Of a DNA stretch of 64,000 bases, positions 36,279 through 45,133 are shown piece by piece. The notes beneath the pieces were generated by a model. It was not told where the DNA came from. It was given only the letters and a program-made list of their open reading frames with translations, and ran no database searches. The stretch is taken from assembly GCA_910586475.1 (NCBI GenBank), contig CAJUHM010000001.1, forward strand, positions 39,094 to 103,093, in the 5' to 3' direction. Each line of letters starts with the position of its first letter. The first letter of the stretch is position 1. Origin of the DNA: an uncultured Muribaculaceae bacterium (GTDB lineage: Bacteria; Bacteroidota; Bacteroidia; Bacteroidales; Muribaculaceae). A program made the translations under genes and the position numbers.

Positions 36279-38315
36279 TTACCAGATGATCACGCGTTCT
36301 GATTCGGGGCGGAACAAAGGATCGCCCTCCTTGATGCCGAATGCCTTGAAGAAGGGCTCGAGGTTGCGGAGAGTCACATTGACGCGGTTTTCGCCGAGAG
36401 AGTGGACGTCGCCTGTTGTCAGTGAGCGTATTGCTTCTTCGCGGATGTTCTGTCCCCAGAGGTTGGCATAGTTCATGTAGAAGACCTGGAAGGGTGTCAG
36501 GCCGTCGATAGTCACGTTTTCAACATCGACACCTTTCTTTTTCTGAGAGTCGAGGAAGGCTGTCATGGCCACGCGCAGACCGCCCTGGTCAGCGATGTTT
36601 TCGCCCATAGTGTAGGTTCCGTTGGCGTGGAGGCCGGGAAGCACCTCGACGGCGTCGAACTGCGCGCCGAGGCCTTTGGTCATCTCTGTGAAGGCTTTGG
36701 CGTCTTCTTCAGTCCACCAGTTGACCATGTTGCCAGCTGCGTTGAAGTTGCGTCCCTGATCGTCGAATCCGTGGGTCATTTCGTGGCCGATCACAACACC
36801 GATACCGCCGTAGTTTTCAGCGTCCGATGCTTCCGGATCGAAGAAGGGTGCCTGCAGGATGGCTGCGGGGAAGACGATTTCGTTGGCCAGCGGATTGTAG
36901 TAGGCGTTGACTGTCTGCGGAGTCATGCCCCATTCGGTGCGGTCGACCGGTTTGCCCCATTTCTTGAGATATTCTTTCTGGTGCCATTTGCTGACGTTGT
37001 GCATGTTTTCGTAGTATGACAGCTTGGGGTCGATCTCCATTGTCGAATAGTCTTTCCACTTGTCGGGATAGCCGATCTTGACGGTGAAAGCGTTGAGCTT
37101 CTTGATCGCGTTGAGCTTGGTGTCGTCGCTCATCCAGGGGAGGTTGATGATGTGCTTGCCGAGGGCGGTGCGCAGATTTTCGACGAGTCCGATCATGTAT
37201 TCTTTCGACGACTGCGGGAAGTATTTTTCGACATAGAGCTGACCGACAGCTTCACCCATAGCGCCTTCGGTCGCTCCGAGAGCGCGTTTCCAGCGGGGAC
37301 GTTGCTGCTGCACGCCGTTCATGACTTTGCTGAATTCAAAGGCTGCGTCGGCGAAGTTGTCGCTGAGTTTGCCTGCGGCCTGCGACACGTATTCCCAGAG
37401 GTAATAGTCCTTGATCTCGCGGTCGGTGAGCGAGGCAAGGAGGTCAGTGCCCTGCTTTACGGTGTTGATCTCGGTGACAATGACCTGTTCAGGCGAGGGG
37501 ATGCCCATTGTCTCGATGAAGAAACGGTCCCAGTTCACCTTCGGATACATCTCTTTGAGCTGGGCGAATGTGCGGGGATTGTACATCGCGGGGATGTTGC
37601 GGCTTTCTTCGCGCGTCCAGGTCGAGTCAGCGAGAAGGGTCTCGATCTTCATTACGTTTTTCATGATGCGCTGGGCGTCTTTCTTCTTGTAGCCGGCGTT
37701 CATCATCTGCTTGACGATCAGTTTCTGATAGGCGTCGCGCACTTCCTTGTTGCGCTTGTCGTTTTTCAGATAATAGTCACGGTCGCCCAGGCCGAGACCG
37801 GCGCCGCTGACATACATCGCATAGACATTAGAGTTGGCGAGGTCTTCCTGAGGGCCGGCTCCGAAGAAGGGGCTGCCGTAGTTGGCATGCATCCAGAGGA
37901 ACAAGTCTTCCATCCCTTCGTGGGGAGTCTGTTCGATTTTTTTCAGGTCAGCCTGGATAGGAGCCGCCCCTTCGCGGTTGCGGCGCACTGAGTCCATTGC
38001 CTGATTGTAAATTGTTGAAACCTTGAATGCGACGGTTCCCGGCTGTGGGTTGGTCGAGGCAAGATTAAGCACGATGTTCTTCACGCGCTGTTCCGACGTG
38101 TCTGAAAGAACGTCGAATTTTCCGTAGCGGGAATGCTCGGGAGTCAGCGGATTTGCTTTCTGCCACTTAGAGTTGACGTGGCGGTAGAAGTCGGTTCCGG
38201 CCGGGATCGAGTTGTCGATCTGTGTCGGATCTAAGCTTTTGAGGTGCTCCTGGGCCGAAAGGCTGTTGGCAGCGAGGCTGACAGAGACGGCAAGGATGAT
38301 TTTTGAAAAGTTCAT
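36279..38315 (-). CDS. M13 family zinc metallopeptidase (neprilysin/PepO-like)
   Basis: A secreted or periplasmic zinc endopeptidase of short peptides. A signal peptide covers about residues 1-21. The zinc motif is His511-Glu-x-x-His515 in GHEMTHGFDD, with the downstream ENIADQGG supplying the third ligand Glu, and the substrate-binding NEIVFPAAILQ motif comes before. The end motif FRPESERVIIW matches the family's conserved C-terminal tryptophan. The 678-aa length is normal. Its start is 36 bp from the menG stop, so the two may be cotranscribed. Confidence 0.95.
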   Translation of the reverse strand: MNFSKIILAVSVSLAANSLSAQEHLKSLDPTQIDNSIPAGTDFYRHVNSKWQKANPLTPEHSRYGKFDVLSDTSEQRVKNIVLNLASTNPQPGTVAFKVSTIYNQAMDSVRRNREGAAPIQADLKKIEQTPHEGMEDLFLWMHANYGSPFFGAGPQEDLANSNVYAMYVSGAGLGLGDRDYYLKNDKRNKEVRDAYQKLIVKQMMNAGYKKKDAQRIMKNVMKIETLLADSTWTREESRNIPAMYNPRTFAQLKEMYPKVNWDRFFIETMGIPSPEQVIVTEINTVKQGTDLLASLTDREIKDYYLWEYVSQAAGKLSDNFADAAFEFSKVMNGVQQQRPRWKRALGATEGAMGEAVGQLYVEKYFPQSSKEYMIGLVENLRTALGKHIINLPWMSDDTKLNAIKKLNAFTVKIGYPDKWKDYSTMEIDPKLSYYENMHNVSKWHQKEYLKKWGKPVDRTEWGMTPQTVNAYYNPLANEIVFPAAILQAPFFDPEASDAENYGGIGVVIGHEMTHGFDDQGRNFNAAGNMVNWWTEEDAKAFTEMTKGLGAQFDAVEVLPGLHANGTYTMGENIADQGGLRVAMTAFLDSQKKKGVDVENVTIDGLTPFQVFYMNYANLWGQNIREEAIRSLTTGDVHSLGENRVNVTLRNLEPFFKAFGIKEGDPLFRPESERVIIW

Positions 38316-38351
38316 GTATATCTGTTTTAGTCGTTTGTTGTTTTGACGGAA

Positions 38352-39089
38352 TTATTTCCGGGCCACATAGAGGGTGCATGTTCCGAACGTCATCGGGATG
38401 AAACGCGGTTCCCTGAAGCCGGCTTCGCTGAGGAGCGCGGTCATGCGGTTGCCCTGCGGGACGGCTGCGATCGATTCGGGGAGATAGCTGTAGGCTCTGA
38501 CATCTTTCGAGACGATGCGTCCCATCAGCGGGATAATACATCTGGTATAGAGATGATAGAACGGACGGATCAGCGGAGAGGTCGGCGTTGAAAGTTCGAT
38601 GACGGCAATCATGCCACCCGGCTTTGTGACGCGGGCCATCTCTTCCAGCCCTTTCGAAAGCTGCTGAAAGTTGCGCACACCGTAGGCTACTGTGACAAGC
38701 CCCATCGACGAGTCGTCGAACGGCAGGGACAGACAGTCTGCTTTCTTTAGTTCGATGCGTTCCGAAAGGCCAGCGCCGGCCACTTTTTCCCGTCCCTTTT
38801 CGAGCATTCCTTCCGATAGATCGATGCCGACGATTCTGACATCGGGAGTCATCCGGGCCAGGCTGATGGCGACGTCGGCTGTTCCGGTGGCCACGTCGAG
38901 CCACGGTCCGTCGGGCGACACATTATTAATATGCCGGAGGGTGCGCCTGAGCCATTTGCGGTGAAGTCCGAACGACATCGCCCGGTTCATGAAGTCATAA
39001 GCCGGGGCGATATTGTCGAACATTTCCTCGACCTGCTCGGTCTTCGAACCGTTTTCCGATCCGTAGGGTGTTATATTTTCGCAGTTCAA
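38352..39089 (-). CDS. ubiE: Demethylmenaquinone methyltransferase
   Basis: It adds the final methyl group in menaquinone synthesis (the name menG is also used), with S-adenosylmethionine. Visible motifs are FDNIAPAYDFMNRAMSFG (about 24-41), the SAM loop WLDVATGTADVAISLA (63-78) and the family segment VAYGVRNFQQLSKGLEEMARV (about 134-154). At 245 aa it is full length. Bacteroidales use menaquinone in fumarate respiration, so menaquinone is the expected substrate. Confidence 0.93.
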   Translation of the reverse strand: MNCENITPYGSENGSKTEQVEEMFDNIAPAYDFMNRAMSFGLHRKWLRRTLRHINNVSPDGPWLDVATGTADVAISLARMTPDVRIVGIDLSEGMLEKGREKVAGAGLSERIELKKADCLSLPFDDSSMGLVTVAYGVRNFQQLSKGLEEMARVTKPGGMIAVIELSTPTSPLIRPFYHLYTRCIIPLMGRIVSKDVRAYSYLPESIAAVPQGNRMTALLSEAGFREPRFIPMTFGTCTLYVARK

Positions 39090-39284
39090 TTGGACTTAGA
39101 GAGTGTTTTGATTTAAATCAAATTAGGACTGAGATGGTTTTCTGAGCGAATTCAGTGAGTTGAAGAAGGGGCATAGAGGGCTATGCGGCAGATGAAACTT
39201 GGAGGAATTCGCCCGGAAGGGCCTCAGGATAATTTTGGGGGGTTCTACCTTTCTTTCAGCACGGTTTAAATTCAACCAATCTCT

Positions 39285-40238
39285 TTAGAGTGAGAGATTT
39301 TTCAGGCAGTCGAGAACGTTGACTGCGATTCGGTCGGTCAGATCGCTTTCGTCGGCTTTGACAAAAGGCTGGCCTGTCACCTTTTCAAACAGTTCGATGT
39401 AGCGGTCCGAGATGCTATTGACGATTTCCGGAGTCATTTCGGGCACTTTCTGTCCCGGCTGGCCCATGAAGCCGTTTTCGATCAGCCACTGGCGCACGAA
39501 TTCCTTGCTCAGCTGGCGCTGTGCTTCCCCTTTTTCGAAACGTTCCTGATAGCCGTCGGCATAGAAGTAGCGCGACGAGTCGGGGGTGTGGATTTCGTCG
39601 ATGAGGTAGACTTTGCCGTTGTGTTTGCCGAACTCATATTTTGTGTCGACGAGGATCAGGCCTTTTTCGGCGGCCATTTGCTGTCCGCGGGCGAAAAGCA
39701 GGCGGGTGTAGCGTTCCATTTCGGCATAGTCTTCGGCGCTGACGATGCCCTGGGCGATGATTTCCTCTTTCGAGATGTTTTCGTCGTGGCCTGCGTCGGC
39801 TTTGGTGGTGGGAGTGATGATCGGCTCGGAGAAGGCCTGGTTTTCGCGCATTCCTTCGGGGAGTCTGACTCCGCAGAGCTCACGGCATCCGGCCTGATAT
39901 TCGCGCCATGCGCTGCCGGTCAGATAGCCGCGGATGATCATTTCAACGCGGAAGCCTTCACACCGGATGCCTACCGAAACCATGGGGTCGGGAGTGGCCA
40001 GTTTCCAGTTCGGGACAATGTCCGATGTCGCGTCGAGAAAGTATGTTGCGATCTGGTTGAGGACCTGTCCCTTGTAAGGGATGCCTTCGGGTAGCACTAC
40101 GTCGAATGCCGAGATGCGGTCCGTTGCAATCATTACGAGGGTATCGGTGCCGATCGAATAGACGTCGCGCACTTTTCCGTGATAGACTTCGGTTTGTCCG
40201 GGGAAATTGTAGTCAGTGTTGACCAATGCTTTAGCCAT
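39285..40238 (-). CDS. purC: SAICAR synthase (purine synthesis)
   Basis: ATP-dependent ligation of aspartate to CAIR in IMP synthesis. The ATP-grasp-like fold is shown by [12 protein letters not shown] near 19-30, [20 protein letters not shown] near 44-63, [17 protein letters not shown] near 106-122 and the later [12 protein letters not shown]. At 317 aa it is the longer form found in Bacteroidota and eukaryote-like clades. It is a single-gene unit transcribed divergently from mtnN. Confidence 0.95.
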   Translation of the reverse strand: MAKALVNTDYNFPGQTEVYHGKVRDVYSIGTDTLVMIATDRISAFDVVLPEGIPYKGQVLNQIATYFLDATSDIVPNWKLATPDPMVSVGIRCEGFRVEMIIRGYLTGSAWREYQAGCRELCGVRLPEGMRENQAFSEPIITPTTKADAGHDENISKEEIIAQGIVSAEDYAEMERYTRLLFARGQQMAAEKGLILVDTKYEFGKHNGKVYLIDEIHTPDSSRYFYADGYQERFEKGEAQRQLSKEFVRQWLIENGFMGQPGQKVPEMTPEIVNSISDRYIELFEKVTGQPFVKADESDLTDRIAVNVLDCLKNLSL

Positions 40239-40299
40239 GTCTCAATAGGGTTTAGTTAAGTTGATAAAATCCTGGAAACTGTTTGAATAGTTTTCAATG

Positions 40300-40307
40300 C
40301 AAAATTA
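40300..40307 (-). promoter_or_regulatory. Promoter -7 element of purC
   Basis: TAATTTTG on the minus strand, 62 bp before the start codon. No convincing -33 is present at the right distance. No PurR-like dyad or riboswitch fold was seen. Confidence 0.45.
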
Positions 40308-40436
40308 GCGAAAAATTCTTGCTTAGGCGATTTTTTTAACGCTAAAATCCTCCTTTTCCGGTCTTTTTCCGGTTTGCTCCTGTCGGGTCCGGCCATTCTG
40401 GTGATGCGCAAAAAATGTTAATACTGGTTGTGGTCG

Positions 40437-40467
40437 TTAGCTTTGTGGGTTCTTTTGTTTAATTTTG
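40437..40467 (+). promoter_or_regulatory. Promoter of the mtnN-luxS operon
   Basis: TAATTTTG (40460-40467) is preceded 19 bp upstream by TTAG (40437-40440); a better TTTG at 40442 is only 14 bp away. The start codon is 25 bp downstream, so there is almost no leader. Confidence 0.5.
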
Positions 40468-40492
40468 CACTACAACCTCTAAATAGTGTCAA

Positions 40493-41182
40493 ATGAAAAT
40501 AGGTGTCATCGTTGCAATGGAAAAGGAACTGCAACTCCTTTTGCCTCTGCTTGAAAAATATGATTCTCAGACGATTCATGGGTTTACATTCCATTCCGGA
40601 ACTCTCGGCAACGCCTCGATAACGGCGATGAAGTGCGGCATTGGAAAAGTCAATGCCGCTCTCGGAACGGCAACCCTGATCGATGTGTTCGCTCCCGAGC
40701 TGATCATCAACACCGGAGTGGCCGGCGGAACGGGCGGCAATGCCGGAATTCTCGATATTGTCGTCGGATCGCGCATTGCCTACCACGATGTGTGGTGCGG
40801 CCCCGGAACTGAATGGGGCGACGCTGCCGGATGTCCCCGCTTTTTCCATACGTCCGACCGTGTCAGCTCGCTCGCCTGTCTTCATGAGGGTGACACGATC
40901 AAACACGGACTTGTATGCTCCGGTGACATTTTCGTCTCCGATCCCGCAGTGGTCGAGCACATCCGGAATCTGTATCCCGACGTCGACGCTGTCGACATGG
41001 AGTCGGCGGCGATTGCCCATGTCTGCCACCTGCGCGACGTGCCCTTTGCCTGCATAAGGGTGATTTCCGACACTCCCGGGGCTGACGACAACATCGCCCA
41101 GTATGAGAATTTCTGGGAAGAAGCGCCGCAGCATACCTTCGACACCCTACGTACCGTTATTGAAGAACTGACCCGCAAATGA
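40493..41182 (+). CDS. mtnN: 5'-methylthioadenosine/S-adenosylhomocysteine nucleosidase
   Basis: It hydrolyses MTA and SAH to adenine plus the ribosyl product; SAH yields S-ribosylhomocysteine, the LuxS substrate. Family motifs are MKIGVIVAMEKELQLLL at the start, AVxxTGVAGG as INTGVAGGTGG, and the active-site VDMESAAIAHVC with Glu. At 229 aa it is standard length. The stop overlaps the luxS start (ATGA at 41179-41182). Confidence 0.95.
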   Translation: MKIGVIVAMEKELQLLLPLLEKYDSQTIHGFTFHSGTLGNASITAMKCGIGKVNAALGTATLIDVFAPELIINTGVAGGTGGNAGILDIVVGSRIAYHDVWCGPGTEWGDAAGCPRFFHTSDRVSSLACLHEGDTIKHGLVCSGDIFVSDPAVVEHIRNLYPDVDAVDMESAAIAHVCHLRDVPFACIRVISDTPGADDNIAQYENFWEEAPQHTFDTLRTVIEELTRK

Positions 41183-41661
41183 AAAAAATAGCCAGTTTCA
41201 CTGTTGACCACCTCCGCCTTCTGCGAGGCGTCTATGTCTCGCGCCGCGATGTGACTCCCTCGGGCGACGTCCTGACGACGTTCGACATCCGGATGACCGA
41301 ACCTAACCGTCAGAAACCTCTCGACGGTGCGGCGATCCATGCGATGGAACATCTGGCTGCGACCTATCTGCGCAATCATCCCGAATGGGGGGGCCGTGTG
41401 GTCTACTGGGGGCCGATGGGTTGCCTGACCGGCAATTACCTGATCGTCAGCGGCGAGTATGAGCCTGCTGGCATTCTTCCTCTGCTCCGCGAGACATTCG
41501 CTTTTGTCGCCGGATTTGATGGAGAGATTCCGGGAGCTACACCCCGCGACTGCGGCAACTTTTCGTTCATGGACCTCGACCGGGCCCGTCTGGCCGCCCG
41601 ACGCTATCTCGATGAGGTCCTTGCTTCTCCCGGTCCTGAAAATCTTACCTATCCGGAGTGA
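41179..41661 (+). CDS. luxS: S-ribosylhomocysteine lyase (AI-2 synthesis)
   Basis: It splits S-ribosylhomocysteine into homocysteine and DPD, the precursor of autoinducer-2. Zinc ligands His54 and His58 lie in HAMEH (usually HTxEH) and Cys125 in DCGNF; Glu57 is the catalytic base and Cys82 in GPMGCLTG is the second catalytic residue. At 160 aa it is normal length, and all catalytic residues are in place, so it should be active. Its start overlaps mtnN and its stop overlaps the next gene. Confidence 0.95.
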   Translation: MKKIASFTVDHLRLLRGVYVSRRDVTPSGDVLTTFDIRMTEPNRQKPLDGAAIHAMEHLAATYLRNHPEWGGRVVYWGPMGCLTGNYLIVSGEYEPAGILPLLRETFAFVAGFDGEIPGATPRDCGNFSFMDLDRARLAARRYLDEVLASPGPENLTYPE

Positions 41662-42326
41662 AAGATCTCAATGCCATAAAAGGGAAATTCTACCTTCGGA
41701 AAATCATTGCCGAAGGGGAGCATGAGCATCAGGACTTCAAGTTCTCCATCTCCGACGCCCGCAAGATAGCCCGCTCGATCTCGGCATTTGCCAATAACTC
41801 CGGAGGCAGGCTGCTGATCGGAGTGAAGGACAACGGCACGATTGCCGGTGTTCGCAATGAAGAGGATATCTATGTGGTCGAACAGGCTGCGCAGCTCTAT
41901 TGCCGCCCCTGTCAGCCGCTTCGTTTCACGGCGATAAAGGCCGAGGACGGTGCGGTCGTCATCCGCGTCGACATCGAGTCGGCCGAGAAGCGGCCGGTCA
42001 TGGTCTCCGAATCCGACGGCTCATGGCGCGCCTACTATCGGGTTGCCGATGAGAACATCGCCGCCCCGCCTCTGATGGTGAAGGCGTGGCAGCGCAAAGC
42101 GGCCGACGTGCCGACCCTTTTCACGCTCTCCGAAGCGGAGCGGAGACTCATCCATGCATTGGAAGAGCGGGAAGCGCTTGATGTCGGCGACGTGATGCGC
42201 GGCTGCATGATGTCGCGCGCGATGGCCGAAGAGATGGTCATCCGGCTCTATGCTCTTTCCGTCATTGATTTCCGGTTCATAGAACGCCGTTTCCTTATTG
42301 TGGCGGCTAATCCCGAGGCGCAATGA
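41658..42326 (+). CDS. AlbA_2-domain (Schlafen-like) protein with winged-helix tail
   Basis: Starts with GTG overlapping the luxS stop (GTGA). The N-terminal half (about 10-125) is an AlbA_2 domain: EHQDFKFSISDARKIARSISAFANNSGGRLLIGVKDNG is the family pattern, with the conserved E..DFK, AFANNSGG and G(V/I)xDxG. The C-terminal 75 residues look like a winged-helix fold. AlbA_2 proteins are linked to transcription control or RNA binding, but this protein's role is unknown. The second gene overlap (ATGA with the glycosyltransferase) makes it the third member of a four-gene coupled operon. Confidence 0.8.
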   Translation: MKDLNAIKGKFYLRKIIAEGEHEHQDFKFSISDARKIARSISAFANNSGGRLLIGVKDNGTIAGVRNEEDIYVVEQAAQLYCRPCQPLRFTAIKAEDGAVVIRVDIESAEKRPVMVSESDGSWRAYYRVADENIAAPPLMVKAWQRKAADVPTLFTLSEAERRLIHALEEREALDVGDVMRGCMMSRAMAEEMVIRLYALSVIDFRFIERRFLIVAANPEAQ

Positions 42327-43258
42327 AGCCGCCGCAGCCATCCATAGCCGTCGTAATGGCAGTCTACAATGGCGCCGCAACTGTTGCGCGGGCGATCGAT
42401 TCTGTTCTTGCCCAGCAGTTCGACGGACTGAGACTGGTCATTGTCGACGACGGATCGACCGACGCGACCCCACGGATCGTCGGTCGCTATGCGGAAGCTA
42501 ACCCCGAGATAATCTCGCTTCGACTGCCAGCCAATCAGGGCAAGGCGGCCGCGCTTACCGCAGGCTTTAAGGCTGTTCAGCCGCTTTATTTCATCTGTTG
42601 TGATGCCGACGACATCTTTGCCCCTGGTGCCTTTTCGACTCTTTTCAGCATAGCGCGGCAGACCGGCGCCGACATAGTGACCGGAGCGATGCGCGAGATC
42701 CGGGGCCGACGGACCCGCCTTGTCACCCCTGCGCGGTCGATTGCCTCGCTCAACGACATGCCGCTCGACACGGTCCACTTCTCGCTTTGCAACAAACTGA
42801 TCCGCGCTTCGATCCTCACCGACTGCGCCATGCCTTTTGAAGGAATCGACCGCTGGGAAGATCTCGGAGTCGTTGCGCGGGCCGTTGTCCGGTCGCAACG
42901 GATGGAATTTGTCGGCGAGCCTGTCTATGACTACTGGCTTCCGCCCGGTGTCGAGTCCCTGTCCAGAAGCTCGAAGCCGCTTCTGCTCGCCGACCGCATC
43001 GCAATGACCGCCCGCTTGTCGGAATGGTTCTTGGAGCAGGGTCTGGCAGGAGACTATGCCGGATTTCTCGACCACCTTAAATTTTCAGCAAAGGTCAGAT
43101 ATGCGCGTGCCCCCGGTCGCGATTTGCGGAAATGGGCGTCGGTTTATCCCGAGATCAATCGCAGAATCCTGCGTCTGCGCCACATTCCGCTGGCCTACCG
43201 GCTATTGTTCTACTTCGTCGGCCTCCTCTTTTCGCCGCGTCCGGCCAGCCGTCGCTGA
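42323..43258 (+). CDS. Family 2 glycosyltransferase
   Basis: A GT-A fold transferase, probably adding a sugar to a surface glycan. Motifs: AVVMAVYNGAATVARAIDSVLAQ at the start, VIVDDGSTDAT (about 40-50), and the metal-binding DADD near 95. There is no signal peptide; the C-terminal 60 residues are basic with a hydrophobic stretch (YRLLFYFVGLLF), suggesting membrane association. It closes the mtnN-luxS-AlbA_2 operon and overlaps its predecessor by 4 bp. Acceptor and donor are unknown. Confidence 0.85.
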   Translation: MKPPQPSIAVVMAVYNGAATVARAIDSVLAQQFDGLRLVIVDDGSTDATPRIVGRYAEANPEIISLRLPANQGKAAALTAGFKAVQPLYFICCDADDIFAPGAFSTLFSIARQTGADIVTGAMREIRGRRTRLVTPARSIASLNDMPLDTVHFSLCNKLIRASILTDCAMPFEGIDRWEDLGVVARAVVRSQRMEFVGEPVYDYWLPPGVESLSRSSKPLLLADRIAMTARLSEWFLEQGLAGDYAGFLDHLKFSAKVRYARAPGRDLRKWASVYPEINRRILRLRHIPLAYRLLFYFVGLLFSPRPASRR

Positions 43259-43441
43259 TCTTTTTTCTGCCAATGATGAAAAAAATTGTGTTAGAGTGTT
43301 TCGCAATTGGTGGCAAATTGCTAATTTCGCAACGATAAAATGCATCAGCCCTCCGGCGCTTTAGGCTTTCGGACGTTTCCCGGTTGCCGCTGTCATTTTG
43401 AACAGAAAAGACTAAATTGCTTAACAACATAAAGATTACCT

Positions 43442-43987
43442 ATGGTTTACAAATTTCGCATCGTTTCTGACGAGGTTGAAAACTTCCGTCGTGAAATCGA
43501 GATTGACGCTGACTCAACGTTTCTGTCTCTCCGCAACGCAATCTGCGATTCTGTGGGCTACGACAAAAATCAGATGAGCTCATTCTTCATCTGCGACGAA
43601 GGATGGGAAAAAGATGTCGAGATCACTCTTGAGGATATGGGATCCGATTCTTCGGAAGATGTCTATCTGATGGAAGACTCCGTAATCTCTGACTTTGTCG
43701 AGGATGAGGGACAGCGCCTCCTCTATGTGTTCGATTACATGACCGACCGCTGTTTCTTCATCGAACTTCATGAAACCGAACCCGGCCGGACGCTTCTTGA
43801 TCCTCTCTGCACAGTAGCCAGAGGCAAAGCGCCCGCGCAGAACATTGACATTGATGAATTCGAGGAAAAGACCGCCAAGACGACTGTGGTCACCCCCGAC
43901 ATCGACGAAGAGTTCTATGGATCGACGGAATACAATCCCGACGAATTCGACTCGGAAGGATTTGACGAGATGAATTTCGACGCCTGA
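43442..43987 (+). CDS. pRiA4b ORF-3-like (IS1096 passenger-type) protein
   Basis: 181 aa, very acidic (Asp and Glu runs throughout residues 60-181). The first 110 residues match the pRiA4b ORF-3-like fold: YKFRIVSDEVENFRREIEID, then a short FFICDEGW and a YVFDYMTDRCFFIEL strand pair. The last 60 residues are disordered and acidic. Function is unknown. No transposase is nearby, so it looks like a chromosomal member and not an element passenger. It is followed 22 bp later by ruvX. Confidence 0.75.
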   Translation: MVYKFRIVSDEVENFRREIEIDADSTFLSLRNAICDSVGYDKNQMSSFFICDEGWEKDVEITLEDMGSDSSEDVYLMEDSVISDFVEDEGQRLLYVFDYMTDRCFFIELHETEPGRTLLDPLCTVARGKAPAQNIDIDEFEEKTAKTTVVTPDIDEEFYGSTEYNPDEFDSEGFDEMNFDA

Positions 43988-44009
43988 CCAAAGCAATTCA
44001 ACGACCGGT

Positions 44010-44441
44010 TTGGGACGACTTCTTGCAATCGACTATGGACGCCGCAGATGCGGAATCGCCGTGACAGACTCCCTGAGGATTGTCGCCACAGGCCTTGCGA
44101 CCGTCGAGACCCCGCGGCTTATTGAGTTTGTCCGCGACTATGTGGCGTGTGAGCAGGTCGATGCCGTTATCGTCGGGCTTCCGCGAGATGTCCACGGTCG
44201 CGACTCCGACTCGATGCGCTACATTACCCCGGGGATCAACCGGCTGCGAAAGGAACTTCCGCAGCTGAAGATCGAATTCTATGACGAACGCTTCACATCC
44301 GTAATTGCCCACCGCTCGATGATCGATTCCGGAATGAAAAAGATGCAGCGCCGCGACAAGGCTGTCGTCGACACTATGGCCGCAGCCATTATCCTCAACG
44401 ACTATCTCCAGAGCCGGCGCTATGCCGAGGAGAATCCCTGA
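44010..44441 (+). CDS. ruvX: Putative Holliday junction resolvase RuvX (YqgF)
   Basis: An RNase H-like nuclease implicated in pre-16S rRNA 5' maturation and possibly DNA resolution. LLAIDYGRRRCGIAVTD at 4-20 holds the first Asp; VIVGLPRDVHG and FYDERFTSV follow with catalytic Glu; DKAVVDTMAAAIIL closes the domain. The start codon is TTG, the first codon giving the family's MGRxLAID opening. The 143-aa length is normal. def lies 57 bp downstream. Confidence 0.92.
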   Translation: MGRLLAIDYGRRRCGIAVTDSLRIVATGLATVETPRLIEFVRDYVACEQVDAVIVGLPRDVHGRDSDSMRYITPGINRLRKELPQLKIEFYDERFTSVIAHRSMIDSGMKKMQRRDKAVVDTMAAAIILNDYLQSRRYAEENP

Positions 44442-44498
44442 ACTTCCTGATAACTCAATCCTGACAACAATCTTTTAACAATAAAAACCGAAAACAAA

Positions 44499-45059
44499 AT
44501 GAGTCTGCCGATCTATCTTTACGGCCATCCCGTGCTCCGTGCTGTTTCCCGTCCCGTCGACTCCGGTCGCGAAGGCCTGAAGGAGCTTGTCGAGAAAATG
44601 TATGAAACAATGTATGAGAGCGAAGGTGTCGGACTGGCTGCCCCGCAGATCGGCCTCAATGAGCAACTGGTAGTCATCGACGCCGACCCCGTGGCCGACT
44701 CCTTCCCCGAGTGTGCCGGACGGAAACTGACGCTGATCAATCCCGAATATGAGATTCTCGACGGCGAGAAGATTGTCTGTGCCGAAGGATGTCTGAGCCT
44801 TCCCGGCCTGTCGGAAAACGTTGCGCGCGTCGAACACATCCTCCTGCGGTGGGTCGACGAAGAGTTCCGCCCCCATGAAGAGGAGATCTCCGGATTCCTT
44901 GCCCGCATTGTTCAGCACGAGCTCGACCACCTCGACGGAAAACTCTACATCGACCACATCTCTCCGATCCGCAAACAGCTCATACGCACGCGCCTGCGCA
45001 ACATTGCGACCGCGAAAGTCCGCGTCGACTATCCCGTGCGCTACGCCCCTAAACGCTGA
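44499..45059 (+). CDS. def: Peptide deformylase
   Basis: It removes the N-formyl group from new proteins. The three motifs are intact: GVGLAAPQ, EGCLS and QHELDH, giving the Cys and two His metal ligands and the catalytic Glu. At 186 aa it is the usual length. It sits between ruvX and ettA in a translation-related run. Confidence 0.96.
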   Translation: MSLPIYLYGHPVLRAVSRPVDSGREGLKELVEKMYETMYESEGVGLAAPQIGLNEQLVVIDADPVADSFPECAGRKLTLINPEYEILDGEKIVCAEGCLSLPGLSENVARVEHILLRWVDEEFRPHEEEISGFLARIVQHELDHLDGKLYIDHISPIRKQLIRTRLRNIATAKVRVDYPVRYAPKR

Positions 45060-45133
45060 TCATTCCGCCGGTTTTTATCAGAATATCATTCCATTTTTAA
45101 ACTATAACTTCCCCCACCAACAGACTGACCGAA

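Noticed and set aside
40239..40492. A SAM or purine riboswitch before purC or mtnN
   Set aside because: The leaders are too short (about 20-55 nt) and lack the conserved junctions of known riboswitches.
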